A stretch of DNA of 64,000 bases from Paraplanobispora siamensis (GTDB lineage: Bacteria; Actinomycetota; Actinomycetes; Streptosporangiales; Streptosporangiaceae): positions 62,001 to 126,000 of the forward strand of contig NZ_BOOJ01000047.1 in NCBI RefSeq assembly GCF_016863175.1. The letters run 5' to 3'. Positions 25,685 through 34,423 of the stretch are shown piece by piece. The translations under genes were made by a program, and so were the position numbers. Each line of letters starts with the position of its first letter. Within the stretch, counting starts at the first letter, position 1. Under the pieces are notes generated by a model. That model saw only the letters and a list, made by a program, of their open reading frames with translations, did not search any database and was not told the origin of the DNA.

Positions 25685-27112
25685 TCAGCGGTGCAGCTTG
25701 ACCACGGCTTCCATGTCGGCGGCCGAGTAGTCGCGCCCGGCCCGCATCTCCTTGAACGCCTCCACGCTGAGGCTGGTCGGAGGGCTGTTGCCGGGGTCGC
25801 GGAACCCCGACGACAGCGCGTACTCGTTGTAGGCGTCGAGGAGCTGCTGCGCCTCCACCGTGGCGAACGCCATGCGCTCGGCCGGGTCGGCGCCGCGGGC
25901 GAGCACGTCGCCGATCGCCCTGGTCATCACGTCCTGGTTGCCGGCGAAGTCGCCGAACAGCGCGCCTTCGGAGACGGGGACGCCGCTCTGCCCCGTGGGG
26001 AAGCGCATGACGTGGTCGTAGGCCAGCCTGTGGTGCGGGTTGGCGGCGTACCAGCCCTCCTCCTCCAGCAGGTCGTGCGCGGCGTGGGTGAGCGGCAGGA
26101 AGCTGTTGGCCCTGTGGCGCTCGGCGGCGTTGCGCGGACTGTGCAGGTACATCAGGAACGCCAGCGCGCCCTCCTGCGTGGCCTCGTCCAGCCCCTCGGC
26201 CATCCAGAGCGCGGTGCCGGCGATCGCGTTGCCCACGTACGGCACGCTCGCGTCGTAGGGGAAGATGCCGGCCTCGGCGGCGAAGCCGTTGTCCTCCGCG
26301 GCCCTGAACATGTAGTTGACGTCGTTGGAGGAGGAGATCCTGATCGCCACGTCCTGGTCGGCGAACGCCTTCAGGGTGCCGGCCCAGTCGGGGATCCTGC
26401 CCGTGTAGTAGTAGTGGCCGTCGCGGTGCAGCCCGCGCCACCACTCCACCCAGCGCAGCATCTCGGGCGAGGACAGGTCGGCGACGGTGGCCCGGCCCAG
26501 CCTGCCGTTGTGCTCGTTCACGATCAGGCCGCCCTGGGTGGCCAGCGCCTGCTGGATGAACGTGCCGTGGTTGGACCAGGTGATGGCGTGGGAGGGGCCG
26601 TCGCGCAGCGCCGCCACCCTGGCGCACACCTCCTCCACCTCCTGCCAGGTCCGCGGCAGGCCCTCCACGCCCGCGCGCCTGAGCAGGTCGGTGTTGGCGT
26701 ACAGCAGGCTCGTGGTGCCCACGGTCGGCATGCACGTCAGGTCGCCGTCGAGCGTGTAGTAGTCGCGCAGCGGAGGGATGATGTCGTCGAGCACGACGGG
26801 CTCGCCGAGCACCTCGGTGCGCCCGCCGATCGCCTTCTCCACCGAGGTGAACAGCGGGCGGCCGTCCTGCTGCCGCGAGTCGCGCGCCACCTGGGTCATG
26901 TAGAAGTAGTACTCCGACAGAGCCGGGACGTGCCCTTCGGCGGCGGCCTCCGCGACCTGCCTGGGCAGCTGCCAGAAATCCTTGCCGTGCACCACCACCT
27001 GGTATTCGGGGTGCAGTCTCTCGAAATCGGCGGCCTGCTGATACCACCGATCCATCCAGCCGGGAAACGTCAGGTCTGGGACCCATACTTCGATCGGAAT
27101 CCTGTTCTTCAT
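25685..27112 (-). CDS. ABC-type solute-binding-protein homologue without a signal peptide
   Basis: The 475-residue protein matches extracellular sugar/glycerol-phosphate binding proteins (family 1, UgpB-like). It has an early IEVWVPDLTFPGWMDRW strand, a GDLTCMPTVGTTSLLYANTDLLRRAG hinge, LPRTWQEVEE, and a late ATVEAQQLLDAYNEYAL helix. It begins MKNRIPIEV, with no hydrophobic signal or lipobox cysteine, and no permease or ATPase genes are present. It may therefore act inside the cell as a binding or sequestering protein, perhaps for the cluster product; this is inference. There is no ribosome binding site. A 3-codon frame (ATGGATTCATGA) overlaps the start codon, hinting at coupled initiation. 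Confidence 0.82.
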   Translation of the reverse strand: MKNRIPIEVWVPDLTFPGWMDRWYQQAADFERLHPEYQVVVHGKDFWQLPRQVAEAAAEGHVPALSEYYFYMTQVARDSRQQDGRPLFTSVEKAIGGRTEVLGEPVVLDDIIPPLRDYYTLDGDLTCMPTVGTTSLLYANTDLLRRAGVEGLPRTWQEVEEVCARVAALRDGPSHAITWSNHGTFIQQALATQGGLIVNEHNGRLGRATVADLSSPEMLRWVEWWRGLHRDGHYYYTGRIPDWAGTLKAFADQDVAIRISSSNDVNYMFRAAEDNGFAAEAGIFPYDASVPYVGNAIAGTALWMAEGLDEATQEGALAFLMYLHSPRNAAERHRANSFLPLTHAAHDLLEEEGWYAANPHHRLAYDHVMRFPTGQSGVPVSEGALFGDFAGNQDVMTRAIGDVLARGADPAERMAFATVEAQQLLDAYNEYALSSGFRDPGNSPPTSLSVEAFKEMRAGRDYSAADMEAVVKLHR

Positions 27113-27143
27113 GAATCCATGGTTTATCCGTCTCCGCACCGCC

Positions 27144-27190
27144 GCATCTCCGCTATTGCGCTCGATTCCTCCCCGCACGCACGGAGATGA
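27144..27190. promoter_or_regulatory. Divergent pair of cluster promoter elements
   Basis: GCATCTC-CGCT-ATTGC at 27144-27159 faces the solute-binding-protein gene. GCAC-GCACG-GAGATGA at 27175-27190 faces the methyltransferase gene, with TGATGCTGA about 19 bases on. Confidence 0.8.
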
Positions 27191-27245
27191 CCCGCCGGCC
27201 GGGCCGGTGTGATGCTGAAAGGCGTTTCGCGCGAAGGGATTTGAT

Positions 27246-28790
27246 ATGAGCGTTGACACCACGTACGCGCCATCAATGCTTGTCGAGGAGTTCACGGGTG
27301 CGGCGCCCGGCGGACTCGACGCGGCCTACGCGCGGCTGGTCGGCGCGCTCTGGTCGCCCGGCACCGCCGAGGACCGGACGCTGTGGGACGGCGGCACGCT
27401 CACCGAGCGCGCGCCGTCGGCGATCCCCGAGCTCATCGACGCGCTGGACGGGCTCGACGAGGCACGCGCCGGCCGCCTGCTGATCCTGCTGGGCCTGATC
27501 GCGGAGGCGGGGCAGACCGAGGCCGTGCGCGCCGGTCTCGACCGGTACCTCGCCCTGGCCGAACACGCCACCCCCGCCCTCGGCCAGGCCCTGGCCTACC
27601 TGCTCGCGCACTTCCCGCACGACCGCGGCCGGGTGCTCGGCGTCGCCGGCCGGCTCGGCCTGGACTCGGGCGACCGCTCCAGGCTCGACCGGTGCCTGAC
27701 CCTCATGGACGAGCGGCGGACCGGCCTGGGCCGGGTCTGGCCCGCCCCCGAGATCTGGCGGCTCACCGACGCGGAGCGCGCCTTCGACGAAGCCTGGATC
27801 GGCGCGCTCACCCAGGAGCAGGCCGAGGTCAACTGGCGCAACGACAGCAGGACCGTGTGGGGCTACATGGGGCTCAAGGCCTACTGGTCCGTCCGGCGCG
27901 GCCCGGTGGTCGCCGTGCCCGGGCCCCAGGCGCCGCCGCAGGAGGACGCGACCGGTGACGACCCGCGCCTCGGCCTGTTCGGGCGGCACCTGTCCGCGCT
28001 GGTCTGCCCGTCCTGCCGCGGTCCTCTCGACATCGGCGGGGCGGCCGTGCGGTGCCCGGCCTGCGCGGTCGCCTATCCGGCCTCCCGCGGCATACTCGAC
28101 CTCACGCAGGCCGTACGGGACGACGCCGACGAGGCGACGGCCGGCCTGCTCAAGAGCCTGGCCGAGATGCCCAGCATGGGCCTGTACTACGAGGCGCTGC
28201 TGCGCCCCGAGTACCTGCGCGTGGCGGGCGGCAACTGGGGCGGCGCGGTCACGCTGGCCGACGAGGACGCCTACATCGCGCGCAGTGTGCGCCCCGTCGA
28301 CGGCCCCGTGCTCGACCTCGGGGCGGGCGCGGGCCGCTGGACCGCCGTCGTCGCCGCCGCGGTCGGCGCCGACCGGCTGCTCGCCCTGGACCTGGGCCTG
28401 CCGATGCTGAACGTGCTGCGCCGCCGCGTGCCCGACGTGCCCGCGGTGCGGGCCAGCGCGCTGGACATCCCGCTGGCCGACGCCAGCATGGGCGCGGTGG
28501 TCTGCTGGAACGCCCTGCAGGCCTTCCCCGACGAGGCGGCGACCGCGATCGCCGAGGTGGGCCGGGTGCTGCGGCCGGGCGGCACGTTCACTTTGATGAC
28601 GTTCGTGTGGGACGAGGACCCCGTCTGCCGTCACTTCCAGGCCGCGCACTACTTCCCCAGCAGGCCGGCCGGCACGTTGCTGTTCGAGCGCGCGGAGCTG
28701 GAGCGCTGGCTGGCCGACGCCGGCATGGTGGTGGTCGAGAGCTCGGGACCGGAGTCGTTCGTCTTCGTCACCGCGCGGCGGGTGAGCTGA
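27246..28790 (+). CDS. SAM methyltransferase with N-terminal helical domain and zinc ribbon
   Basis: The 514-residue protein has three parts. Residues 1 to about 215 form an Ala/Leu-rich all-helical region. Residues 250-275 form a Trm112-like zinc ribbon with paired cysteines (VCPSCRG and CPACAV). From about residue 345 a class I methyltransferase begins with VLDLGAGAGRW, then LALDLGLPML, ASALDIPLADASMGAVV and a WNALQAFPDE motif. It resembles UbiE-like methyltransferases that carry Trm112-type N-termini, but the long helical part is unusual and may bind a partner. GAAGGG precedes the ATG. Its stop directly abuts the ATG of the FAD-linked oxidase, so the two probably act in sequence. Confidence 0.8.
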   Translation: MSVDTTYAPSMLVEEFTGAAPGGLDAAYARLVGALWSPGTAEDRTLWDGGTLTERAPSAIPELIDALDGLDEARAGRLLILLGLIAEAGQTEAVRAGLDRYLALAEHATPALGQALAYLLAHFPHDRGRVLGVAGRLGLDSGDRSRLDRCLTLMDERRTGLGRVWPAPEIWRLTDAERAFDEAWIGALTQEQAEVNWRNDSRTVWGYMGLKAYWSVRRGPVVAVPGPQAPPQEDATGDDPRLGLFGRHLSALVCPSCRGPLDIGGAAVRCPACAVAYPASRGILDLTQAVRDDADEATAGLLKSLAEMPSMGLYYEALLRPEYLRVAGGNWGGAVTLADEDAYIARSVRPVDGPVLDLGAGAGRWTAVVAAAVGADRLLALDLGLPMLNVLRRRVPDVPAVRASALDIPLADASMGAVVCWNALQAFPDEAATAIAEVGRVLRPGGTFTLMTFVWDEDPVCRHFQAAHYFPSRPAGTLLFERAELERWLADAGMVVVESSGPESFVFVTARRVS

Positions 28791-30245
28791 ATGCCCATCG
28801 CCAGGCCGGGACAGCCCGGCTACGAGGCGGCGACCGCGGTCTTCGCCCTGGGCGCGGTGCCGCGACCGGCCGCGGCCGCCGTGGTGCGCACGGTCGAGGA
28901 GGTGCGCGAGGCCGTCGGCTTCGCCCGCCGCGAGGGGCTGCCGGTCCGCGTGCACACCACCGGCCACTGGGCGGCCGCGGCCCGTCCCGTGCGCGGGGGG
29001 CTGCTGCTGCGGACGGAGATGACGGGCCCCGTCGAGATCGACCCCGAGCGCCGGGTGGCCCGCGTGCCCGCGGGGACCCGCTGGGGCGCGGTGGTCAAGG
29101 CCGCCGCCGAGCACGGGCTGTCGGTCGCGCACGGCTCCTCGCCCACGGTCGGCGTGGTCGGCTACCTGCTCGGCGGCGGGCTCAGCTTCTACGGCAGGCG
29201 CACGGGCCTGGCGGCCAACAGCGTGCGCGCGGTGGAACTGGTCACCGCCGACGGCGAGCTGCGCAGGGCCGAGGGCGCGCTGCGCGGGACGGCGGGCGCG
29301 TCACGCGGGACGGTGAGCGCGTCGCGCGGGACGTCAGCGGACACGGCGGGGATCGGCGCGGGCACCGGCGCGGACGCGGACGCCGAGCTGCTGTGGGCGT
29401 TGCGCGGGGGCGGAGGCGGGTTCGGTGTCGTGACCGCCGTGGAGGTCGCCCTGTTCCCGGTCGCGAAGGTGGTGACGGGGGCCGCGTGCTGGCCCGCCGT
29501 ACACGCGCCCGGGTTGCTGCGGGCCTGGCGGGAGTGGACGCTGACCGCTCCGCGCGAGGCGACGACCAGCGTGCGGATACTCAACCTGCCCGACCTGCCG
29601 GAGGTGCCGCCCATGCTGTCGGCGGGGCCCGTCCTGTGCGTGGACGGCGCCGTGCTGGCCGGGACGGACGACGACGTGGCGGCCGCGCGGGCCATGGCGG
29701 AGGACCTGCTGGGCCCGCTGCGCGACCTCGCGCCGCCGGTGCTCGACACCTGGCAGACGACCGCGCCCGCCGGGCTGCTCGACACGCACATGGACCCGTC
29801 CGACCCCGTGGAGGTCATCGGCGACCACCTGCTCCTGGGCGAGCTCGGCGACGCGGGCATCGACGCGCTGCTGGAGGTCGTCGGCGCGGGATCGGGCTCC
29901 CCGCTGATCGCCGCCGGCCTGCGGCAGCTCGGGGGCGCGTACGGCGAGCCCGACCCCTCCGGCGGCGCCCTGAACCACCTGACGGCGCGCTACGGCTACT
30001 CGGGCGGCGGCGTGCCCGGGCTGTCGGGCACGAAGGAGGAGATCCTCGCCAGGATCCCCGTCGTCCGGGACGCGCTCACGCCCTGGGACACCGGCAGGAC
30101 CGCGCCCACGTTCGTGGAGCGGTTCGACCAGCCCCAGGGGCACCTGGACGCGGAGACCGTGGCGGCCGTGGACGCGGTGCGCGACCGGGTGGACCCCGGC
30201 GGCCTGTTCCGCGACGACGTCATGCGGGGCGCCACCCGCAGGTGA
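28791..30245 (+). CDS. FAD-linked oxidase (berberine-bridge-enzyme-like)
   Basis: The 484-residue protein has the PCMH-type FAD domain with VRTVEEVREAVGFARREGLPV, the HTTGHW motif with the histidine expected to hold FAD, and GVVGYLLGGGLSFYGRRTGLAAN near residue 123. The cysteine used for bicovalent FAD in some relatives is replaced in GSSPTVG, so single attachment is expected. A C-terminal VDPGGLF segment is typical. Such enzymes oxidise alcohols on sugars or close rings oxidatively. Residues about 160-198 are a repetitive insertion (RGT/ASRGT units), matching a GC-rich DNA expansion. It is immediately downstream of the methyltransferase and ends before a terminator. Confidence 0.87.
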   Translation: MPIARPGQPGYEAATAVFALGAVPRPAAAAVVRTVEEVREAVGFARREGLPVRVHTTGHWAAAARPVRGGLLLRTEMTGPVEIDPERRVARVPAGTRWGAVVKAAAEHGLSVAHGSSPTVGVVGYLLGGGLSFYGRRTGLAANSVRAVELVTADGELRRAEGALRGTAGASRGTVSASRGTSADTAGIGAGTGADADAELLWALRGGGGGFGVVTAVEVALFPVAKVVTGAACWPAVHAPGLLRAWREWTLTAPREATTSVRILNLPDLPEVPPMLSAGPVLCVDGAVLAGTDDDVAAARAMAEDLLGPLRDLAPPVLDTWQTTAPAGLLDTHMDPSDPVEVIGDHLLLGELGDAGIDALLEVVGAGSGSPLIAAGLRQLGGAYGEPDPSGGALNHLTARYGYSGGGVPGLSGTKEEILARIPVVRDALTPWDTGRTAPTFVERFDQPQGHLDAETVAAVDAVRDRVDPGGLFRDDVMRGATRR

Positions 30246-30262
30246 GGTTCCCCGCACACGAG

Positions 30263-30300
30263 AAGGCGGCCCGCCACGGTTTCCCGTGGCGGGCCGCCTT
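30263..30300. terminator. Bidirectional hairpin terminator
   Basis: A perfect inverted repeat with 17-base arms (AAGGCGGCCCGCCACGG) around a 4-base loop lies between the convergent FAD-oxidase and C-methyltransferase genes. Confidence 0.9.
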
Positions 30301-30315
30301 CATGGTGAGCCCGAG

Positions 30316-31527
30316 TCACAGGATGCGGACCTCGGGGATGTAGACGATCCACCGGCCGGTGAAGCCGCTCTCCTTCTCCATGATCTCTTCGGCGTGGTTC
30401 CACGCGAACAGGACCGCGTAGTCGGGGCGGTCCCGCCGGAAGACCGACGGCGGCACCACGGGGATATGCGAGCCCGCGACCACCCTGTTCTGCTTGGACG
30501 GCGTGGAGTCGCACACGTACGGGATCAGGTCGGCGCCGATGCCGCAGTAGTTGGTCACCGTGGTGATCTTGGCGGGCGCCCCGTACCCGGCCACCCGCTT
30601 GCCCTCAGCCCGCAGCGAGCGCAGCAGCGAGGTCAGGTCGTCGCGCACGCGCTCGGCCCGGCGGTTGAGCTCCTCCAGCGTGGCGTGCCGGTCGAGCCCG
30701 CGCGCCCGCTCCGCGGCCAGCAGTTCGGCGACGGCCGGCGTGGGCCGCCGCGCGCCGCGCTTGGCGAGCGTGTAGCGCATGGACCCGCCGTGGATGGCCA
30801 GCGGTTCGGCGTCCACCAGGTCGAGCCCGAAGAGCCTGGCGGCGGCCCGGATCGAGCTGACGGAGAAGACGAAGGAGTGCTCGTCGTAGAACAGGTCGAA
30901 GGCCGTCTGCTCGACGACGGCGCCGAGATAGGGCTCCTCGAAGACGAACACCCCGTCGGGGCCGAGCAGCGTCACGGCGCCCTTGAGCACCGAGTCCAGG
31001 TGGGAGATGTGCGCGATGACGTTGGCGCCGAAGATGACGTCGGCGGGGCCGTACCCGGCGCGGATCTGCGCGGCCGTCTCCTCGTCGAAGAAGCGCGGCA
31101 GCACCTCTATTCCCCTGGACCTGGCCAGCTCGGCCACCTCCTGGGAGGGCTCGACACCGAGGTGCCGCACGCCGGCCTCGGCGATCGAGGCCAGCATGAC
31201 GCCGTCGTTGCAGCCGATCTCGACGATGAACCGGTCGTGGCCGGTCAGCTCGGTACGGAGCAGCCGGTGCGCCACCCCGGCGAAGTGGGCGCTGTGCACG
31301 GTGGAGTTGGAGGCCCGGTACGGGTACTGGTCGTGATATCTGACTTCCTGCGGGATGTCGGCCATCAACTGCACCATCGCGCACGAGTCACACATTCCGA
31401 CGATGAGCGGGTAGAAGAATTCCCCGGCCAGTCCGTCGGGCTTGGGGAATGCGTTTCCGCGAGGCTGGACCCCGAGGTCGATCGACCCTTTCACCGGCCC
31501 AGAGCAAATGCGGCAGGAAGTCTCCAT
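30316..31527 (-). CDS. NDP-sugar C-methyltransferase (TylCIII type)
   Basis: The 403-residue protein starts with the zinc-binding CRICSGP and CDSCAMVQ pairs, followed by the SAM-binding VEIGCNDGVML near residue 98, the catalytic-region EEPYLGAVVEQTAFDLFYDEHSF (His/Tyr/Glu) and GYGAPAKITTVTNY in the C-terminal domain. This is the signature of sugar C-3 (or C-5) methyltransferases that act on 4-keto sugars. It predicts a branched sugar. No ribosome binding site precedes the ATG; the -10-like TTAGCG ends 7 bases upstream, so the mRNA is likely leaderless. A GGCGATAA/TTATCGCC inverted repeat overlaps the promoter. Confidence 0.93.
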   Translation of the reverse strand: METSCRICSGPVKGSIDLGVQPRGNAFPKPDGLAGEFFYPLIVGMCDSCAMVQLMADIPQEVRYHDQYPYRASNSTVHSAHFAGVAHRLLRTELTGHDRFIVEIGCNDGVMLASIAEAGVRHLGVEPSQEVAELARSRGIEVLPRFFDEETAAQIRAGYGPADVIFGANVIAHISHLDSVLKGAVTLLGPDGVFVFEEPYLGAVVEQTAFDLFYDEHSFVFSVSSIRAAARLFGLDLVDAEPLAIHGGSMRYTLAKRGARRPTPAVAELLAAERARGLDRHATLEELNRRAERVRDDLTSLLRSLRAEGKRVAGYGAPAKITTVTNYCGIGADLIPYVCDSTPSKQNRVVAGSHIPVVPPSVFRRDRPDYAVLFAWNHAEEIMEKESGFTGRWIVYIPEVRIL

Positions 31528-31534
31528 GAAATGA

Positions 31535-31574
31535 CGCTAACACCGGCGGCGATAATCCTTTTATCGCCGCTTGC
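31535..31574 (-). promoter_or_regulatory. Degenerate cluster promoter with overlapping palindrome, leaderless C-methyltransferase
   Basis: On the minus strand GCAA-GCGGC-GATAAAA (31574 to 31559) is followed about 18 bases later by TTAGCG (31540 to 31535). An inverted repeat GGCGATAA/TTATCGCC (31549-31567) overlaps it and could be an extra operator. Confidence 0.55.
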
Positions 31575-31606
31575 GAGGTTTCGCGGAGCACCCGGGCATA
31601 CGACGA

Positions 31607-31628
31607 GGGCGCGGCCTCAGCCGCGCCC
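31607..31628 (-). terminator. Hairpin between the SRPBCC and C-methyltransferase genes
   Basis: A perfect inverted repeat with 9-base arms (GGGCGCGGC) around CTCA lies about 96 bases downstream of the SRPBCC stop and upstream of the C-methyltransferase promoter. Confidence 0.65.
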
Positions 31629-31724
31629 CGCCTCGATCGCATGATGTGCCCCGGCCCATCGGCGGCCGCTGGATGCCCGGCCGCCCGGCCGCTCAGGGGA
31701 ACTCGCGCACGGCCTCCCGGCGCG

Positions 31725-32168
31725 TTACTTGATCTTCTTGACGTACTCGCCGAGAGCGTCGAAGAAGAAGCCCCAGCCCTCCTCGGCCCGGGGGATCTCG
31801 TCCTCGGGGAGGTTGCCCTCCTGCACGAAGACCATCTCGGTGCCGCCGTCGACGTCCGAGAACGTGACGGTCACCGTCTCGGGGCCGAGGGCCTGCTGCT
31901 CGGCCGGCTCCCGGCCGCTGAGGTCGACCAGCGTGTAGACCAGGCGCTCGTCCGGGACGACCTCCTGGTAGGTGCCGGCGAAGGGGACCTGGTTCTCCTC
32001 GTCGACCACGATCGTGGCCCGCCACTCGCCGCCCGGCCGCACGTCCATGGAGATGGTCTCCAGGGGCGCGCCCCACCAGTGCGTGAAGTGCTCCGGCTGG
32101 GTCCAGGCCGCGTAGACCACGTCGCGCGGGGCCTCGATCACGCGGGTGATCTCGATCTTGCCACTCAT
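31725..32168 (-). CDS. SRPBCC/AHSA1-like protein
   Basis: The 147-residue protein has the START/AHSA1 pattern: RVIEAPRDVVYAAWTQPEHFTHWWGAP at the N-terminus, RPGGEWRATIVV, and a C-terminal helix GWGFFFDALGEYVKKIK. These helix-grip proteins bind hydrophobic ligands in a cavity; in clusters they act as cyclases, carriers or protective binders. AAAGGA precedes the ATG. It is the last gene of the long leftward operon that starts at 40010, separated from the dioxygenase gene by 58 bases. No catalytic residue is evident. Confidence 0.8.
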   Translation of the reverse strand: MSGKIEITRVIEAPRDVVYAAWTQPEHFTHWWGAPLETISMDVRPGGEWRATIVVDEENQVPFAGTYQEVVPDERLVYTLVDLSGREPAEQQALGPETVTVTFSDVDGGTEMVFVQEGNLPEDEIPRAEEGWGFFFDALGEYVKKIK

Positions 32169-32226
32169 CGCGTCATCCTTTCTCGTATGCCGGATCATCA
32201 TTGTGTCCGGCCGGGCTGTCTCGGTC

Positions 32227-33126
32227 TTATTCGGAAATGCTCACTTGGGAGGCCGGGACCAGGTCGCCGAGCGCGGCGCGCCGGGCCTCCTCCGGCTCCA
32301 GCCAGATGTAGGGGTCGTTCATCTCCAGCCAGCCCACGCCGGGCGGGCACCGGTCGTACCCGAGGAGCCTGCGCACCTCCTCCGGGTACTCCAGCACCCG
32401 CTCGCGCGGCACCGCGAGATACTGGTTCTCCTCCTGGCGGAGATTGCCCAGGTCGTAGGCGACGGTCATGCCGGTGCGGGGCGTGTCGGTCACGTTGCTC
32501 CCGCCACCGTGGTAGACGCCGCCGAGCCAGATCAGCCCGCCGCCCGGCGGCATCTCGGTGGGTACGGCCTCCTCGACGGCCGGTGCGCGCTCGTCGTCCC
32601 AGTGGTGGCTGCCGGGGATCACCAGGGTGCCGCCGTTGGCGGCGGTGAACTCGCTCATCGCCAGCATGACCATGACCCTGGTGGTGGGGCCAGGGTGGGG
32701 GCGCAGGTGCAGCGCGTCGTCGCGGTGCAGCGGCTGCTTGCCCTGCCCCTTGTGGATCTGCACGAGCTGGGTGGCGCTGATCTGGATGGTCGGGACCATC
32801 TCCTGGCGCGACCTGCCGATCCACATCGGGACGGGCTTCTGCATGATCGCCCTGGCCGCGCCCAGGAACAGCCGGTGCGTGACCACGGGGGTCAGCCGCC
32901 TGGTGCGGGCGAACAGCGACGACACCCGCCGCGTGCGCAGGCCGTCGTACCAGTTGCCGCTGTAGTCCTGGGCCTGCAGCGCGGGCTCCAGGTCCGCCCA
33001 CAGCCCCGCGAGCGTCTCACCGTCCAGGAAGTCTTCCACGATGACGGCCCCGTCCCGTTCCAGGACGGCCACCACGTCGCCGAGATCGGCGTCGGACCTG
33101 ACTCTGGTCAGACTCGCCACGGTCAT
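32227..33126 (-). CDS. Phytanoyl-CoA-dioxygenase-type Fe(II)/2-oxoglutarate oxygenase
   Basis: The 299-residue protein fits the PhyH family. The first iron ligands are in QPLHRDDALH (HxD) near residue 137, the distal His in GGVYHGGGSN near residue 208, and an Arg for 2-oxoglutarate follows in TPRTGMTVAYDLG. Members hydroxylate, epoxidise, desaturate or halogenate small molecules; an Asp in the HxD motif argues for hydroxylation rather than halogenation. GAAAGG is only 2 bases from the ATG at 33126, so the start is not certain. It follows the acyltransferase gene in the operon. Confidence 0.88.
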   Translation of the reverse strand: MTVASLTRVRSDADLGDVVAVLERDGAVIVEDFLDGETLAGLWADLEPALQAQDYSGNWYDGLRTRRVSSLFARTRRLTPVVTHRLFLGAARAIMQKPVPMWIGRSRQEMVPTIQISATQLVQIHKGQGKQPLHRDDALHLRPHPGPTTRVMVMLAMSEFTAANGGTLVIPGSHHWDDERAPAVEEAVPTEMPPGGGLIWLGGVYHGGGSNVTDTPRTGMTVAYDLGNLRQEENQYLAVPRERVLEYPEEVRRLLGYDRCPPGVGWLEMNDPYIWLEPEEARRAALGDLVPASQVSISE

Positions 33127-33178
33127 CACCTTTCTTTGTGATCGGCTTTCGACGGAACCGCGCGGAGGTCCTGCCGGG

Positions 33179-34423
33179 TCAGCGCACGAGCACCGGCGTG
33201 CTGGGCTCCACCGAGCCCTTGCCGAGCTTGTTGCGCAGCCGCAGCGCCGGCCGCTCGACCGCGTAGTAGCTCACCACGGCCGCGGCGAACGCGGTGCCGT
33301 GCACGAGCAGGAGAGCGAGCGGGAAGTTCGTGGAGCCCCACAGGTTCCAGATGTAGATGGCCGGGATGTGCCACAGGAACATCGCGTAGGAGACGCGGCC
33401 GATGAACTGCAGCGGCCTGACGGTCAGGACGGCCGTGATGAACCGCGAGCGCACGTCGGGCACGGTCAGCGGCGCCAGCACCAGGAACACGATCAGCAGG
33501 TCGATCGGCTGGTTGAACAGCACGACCTCGGTGGGCGGGAAGTTGGAGGTGCCCTGGTCGCCCATGGGCGAGAAGCAGTAGAGGACCGTGATGCCGAACG
33601 CGAGCGCCCAGGTGCGGCCGGGGAAGCGGGCGATGAGCCGGTACGGGGCCAGCCAGGCGCCGCCCTCGGCCGCGGCCGACAGCGTGGCCAGCGCCATGCC
33701 GACGGCCAGGTAGCCGAACCAGCCGATGGGCCAGTTGCCCTGCACCGGGTACTGGCCGAGCGAGGGGTGGTGGCTCCAGGCGCTGAAGGCGTAGCCGATG
33801 AGCACGATGGCGAAGATCGGCACCAGGACCCTGCGCGCCTTGGCCGCCGGCGTCGCCGCCCCGGCCGCCAGCCGGTGGAACAGCCAGGCGAACACCGGCA
33901 GCAGCACGTAGAACGCGATCTCCGTCGCCATGCTCCACGTCGACTCCATGCCGGGCGGGATGCCGCCCGCCTCGTAGACGTGCTGCATGGTCAGCACCCG
34001 CACGACGTACCAGAAGCCCTGCTCGGCCCGCTCCTGGCCCATCAGGAACAGCGGCGTGGCCAGGGCCACCACGGCCAGCAGCCAGTAGGCGGGGAAGATG
34101 CGCAGCGCGCGCCGCCACGCGTAGGAGCCGAGGTTGTAGGTCTGCCGGGCGCCCGCGATGGTCGCCAGCGCGAAGGGCCGGTAGAGCAGGAAACCCGACA
34201 GGGCGAAGAGGATCGGCAGCGACTCGCGGGTGAACCTCTCGATCACCACGCCGATCCAGCCGTTGCCGGGCTGATCGCCGAATCCGATCTGGCCGGCGGC
34301 GAAGGCGGAGTGAACGGTGACGACGGCCAGCACGGCGAGTGCGCGTATTCCCTGAAGCTCGGGAAAATACTGTCCTCTGGTTTCACGTGCGGACCTGAAA
34401 TCGCCGACAATGGTGGCTGTCAT
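33179..34423 (-). CDS. Membrane acyltransferase, acyltransferase-3 family
   Basis: The 414-residue multi-spanning protein opens with PELQGIRALAVLAVVTVHS, carrying the conserved Arg and His of the family, followed by PILFALSGFLLYRPF and about ten hydrophobic segments. It should transfer an acyl group to the product or its sugar at the membrane. The ATG overlaps the thioesterase stop by 4 bases and follows GAGGAG. It also has its own copy of the cluster promoter (34482-34497) embedded in the thioesterase coding end. It shares only family-level features with the second acyltransferase at 18946. Confidence 0.85.
   Translation of the reverse strand: MTATIVGDFRSARETRGQYFPELQGIRALAVLAVVTVHSAFAAGQIGFGDQPGNGWIGVVIERFTRESLPILFALSGFLLYRPFALATIAGARQTYNLGSYAWRRALRIFPAYWLLAVVALATPLFLMGQERAEQGFWYVVRVLTMQHVYEAGGIPPGMESTWSMATEIAFYVLLPVFAWLFHRLAAGAATPAAKARRVLVPIFAIVLIGYAFSAWSHHPSLGQYPVQGNWPIGWFGYLAVGMALATLSAAAEGGAWLAPYRLIARFPGRTWALAFGITVLYCFSPMGDQGTSNFPPTEVVLFNQPIDLLIVFLVLAPLTVPDVRSRFITAVLTVRPLQFIGRVSYAMFLWHIPAIYIWNLWGSTNFPLALLLVHGTAFAAAVVSYYAVERPALRLRNKLGKGSVEPSTPVLVR

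Noticed and set aside
32227-33126. Fe/2OG enzyme as a halogenase
   Set aside because: The HxD aspartate is present, whereas Fe/2OG halogenases replace it with Ala or Gly.
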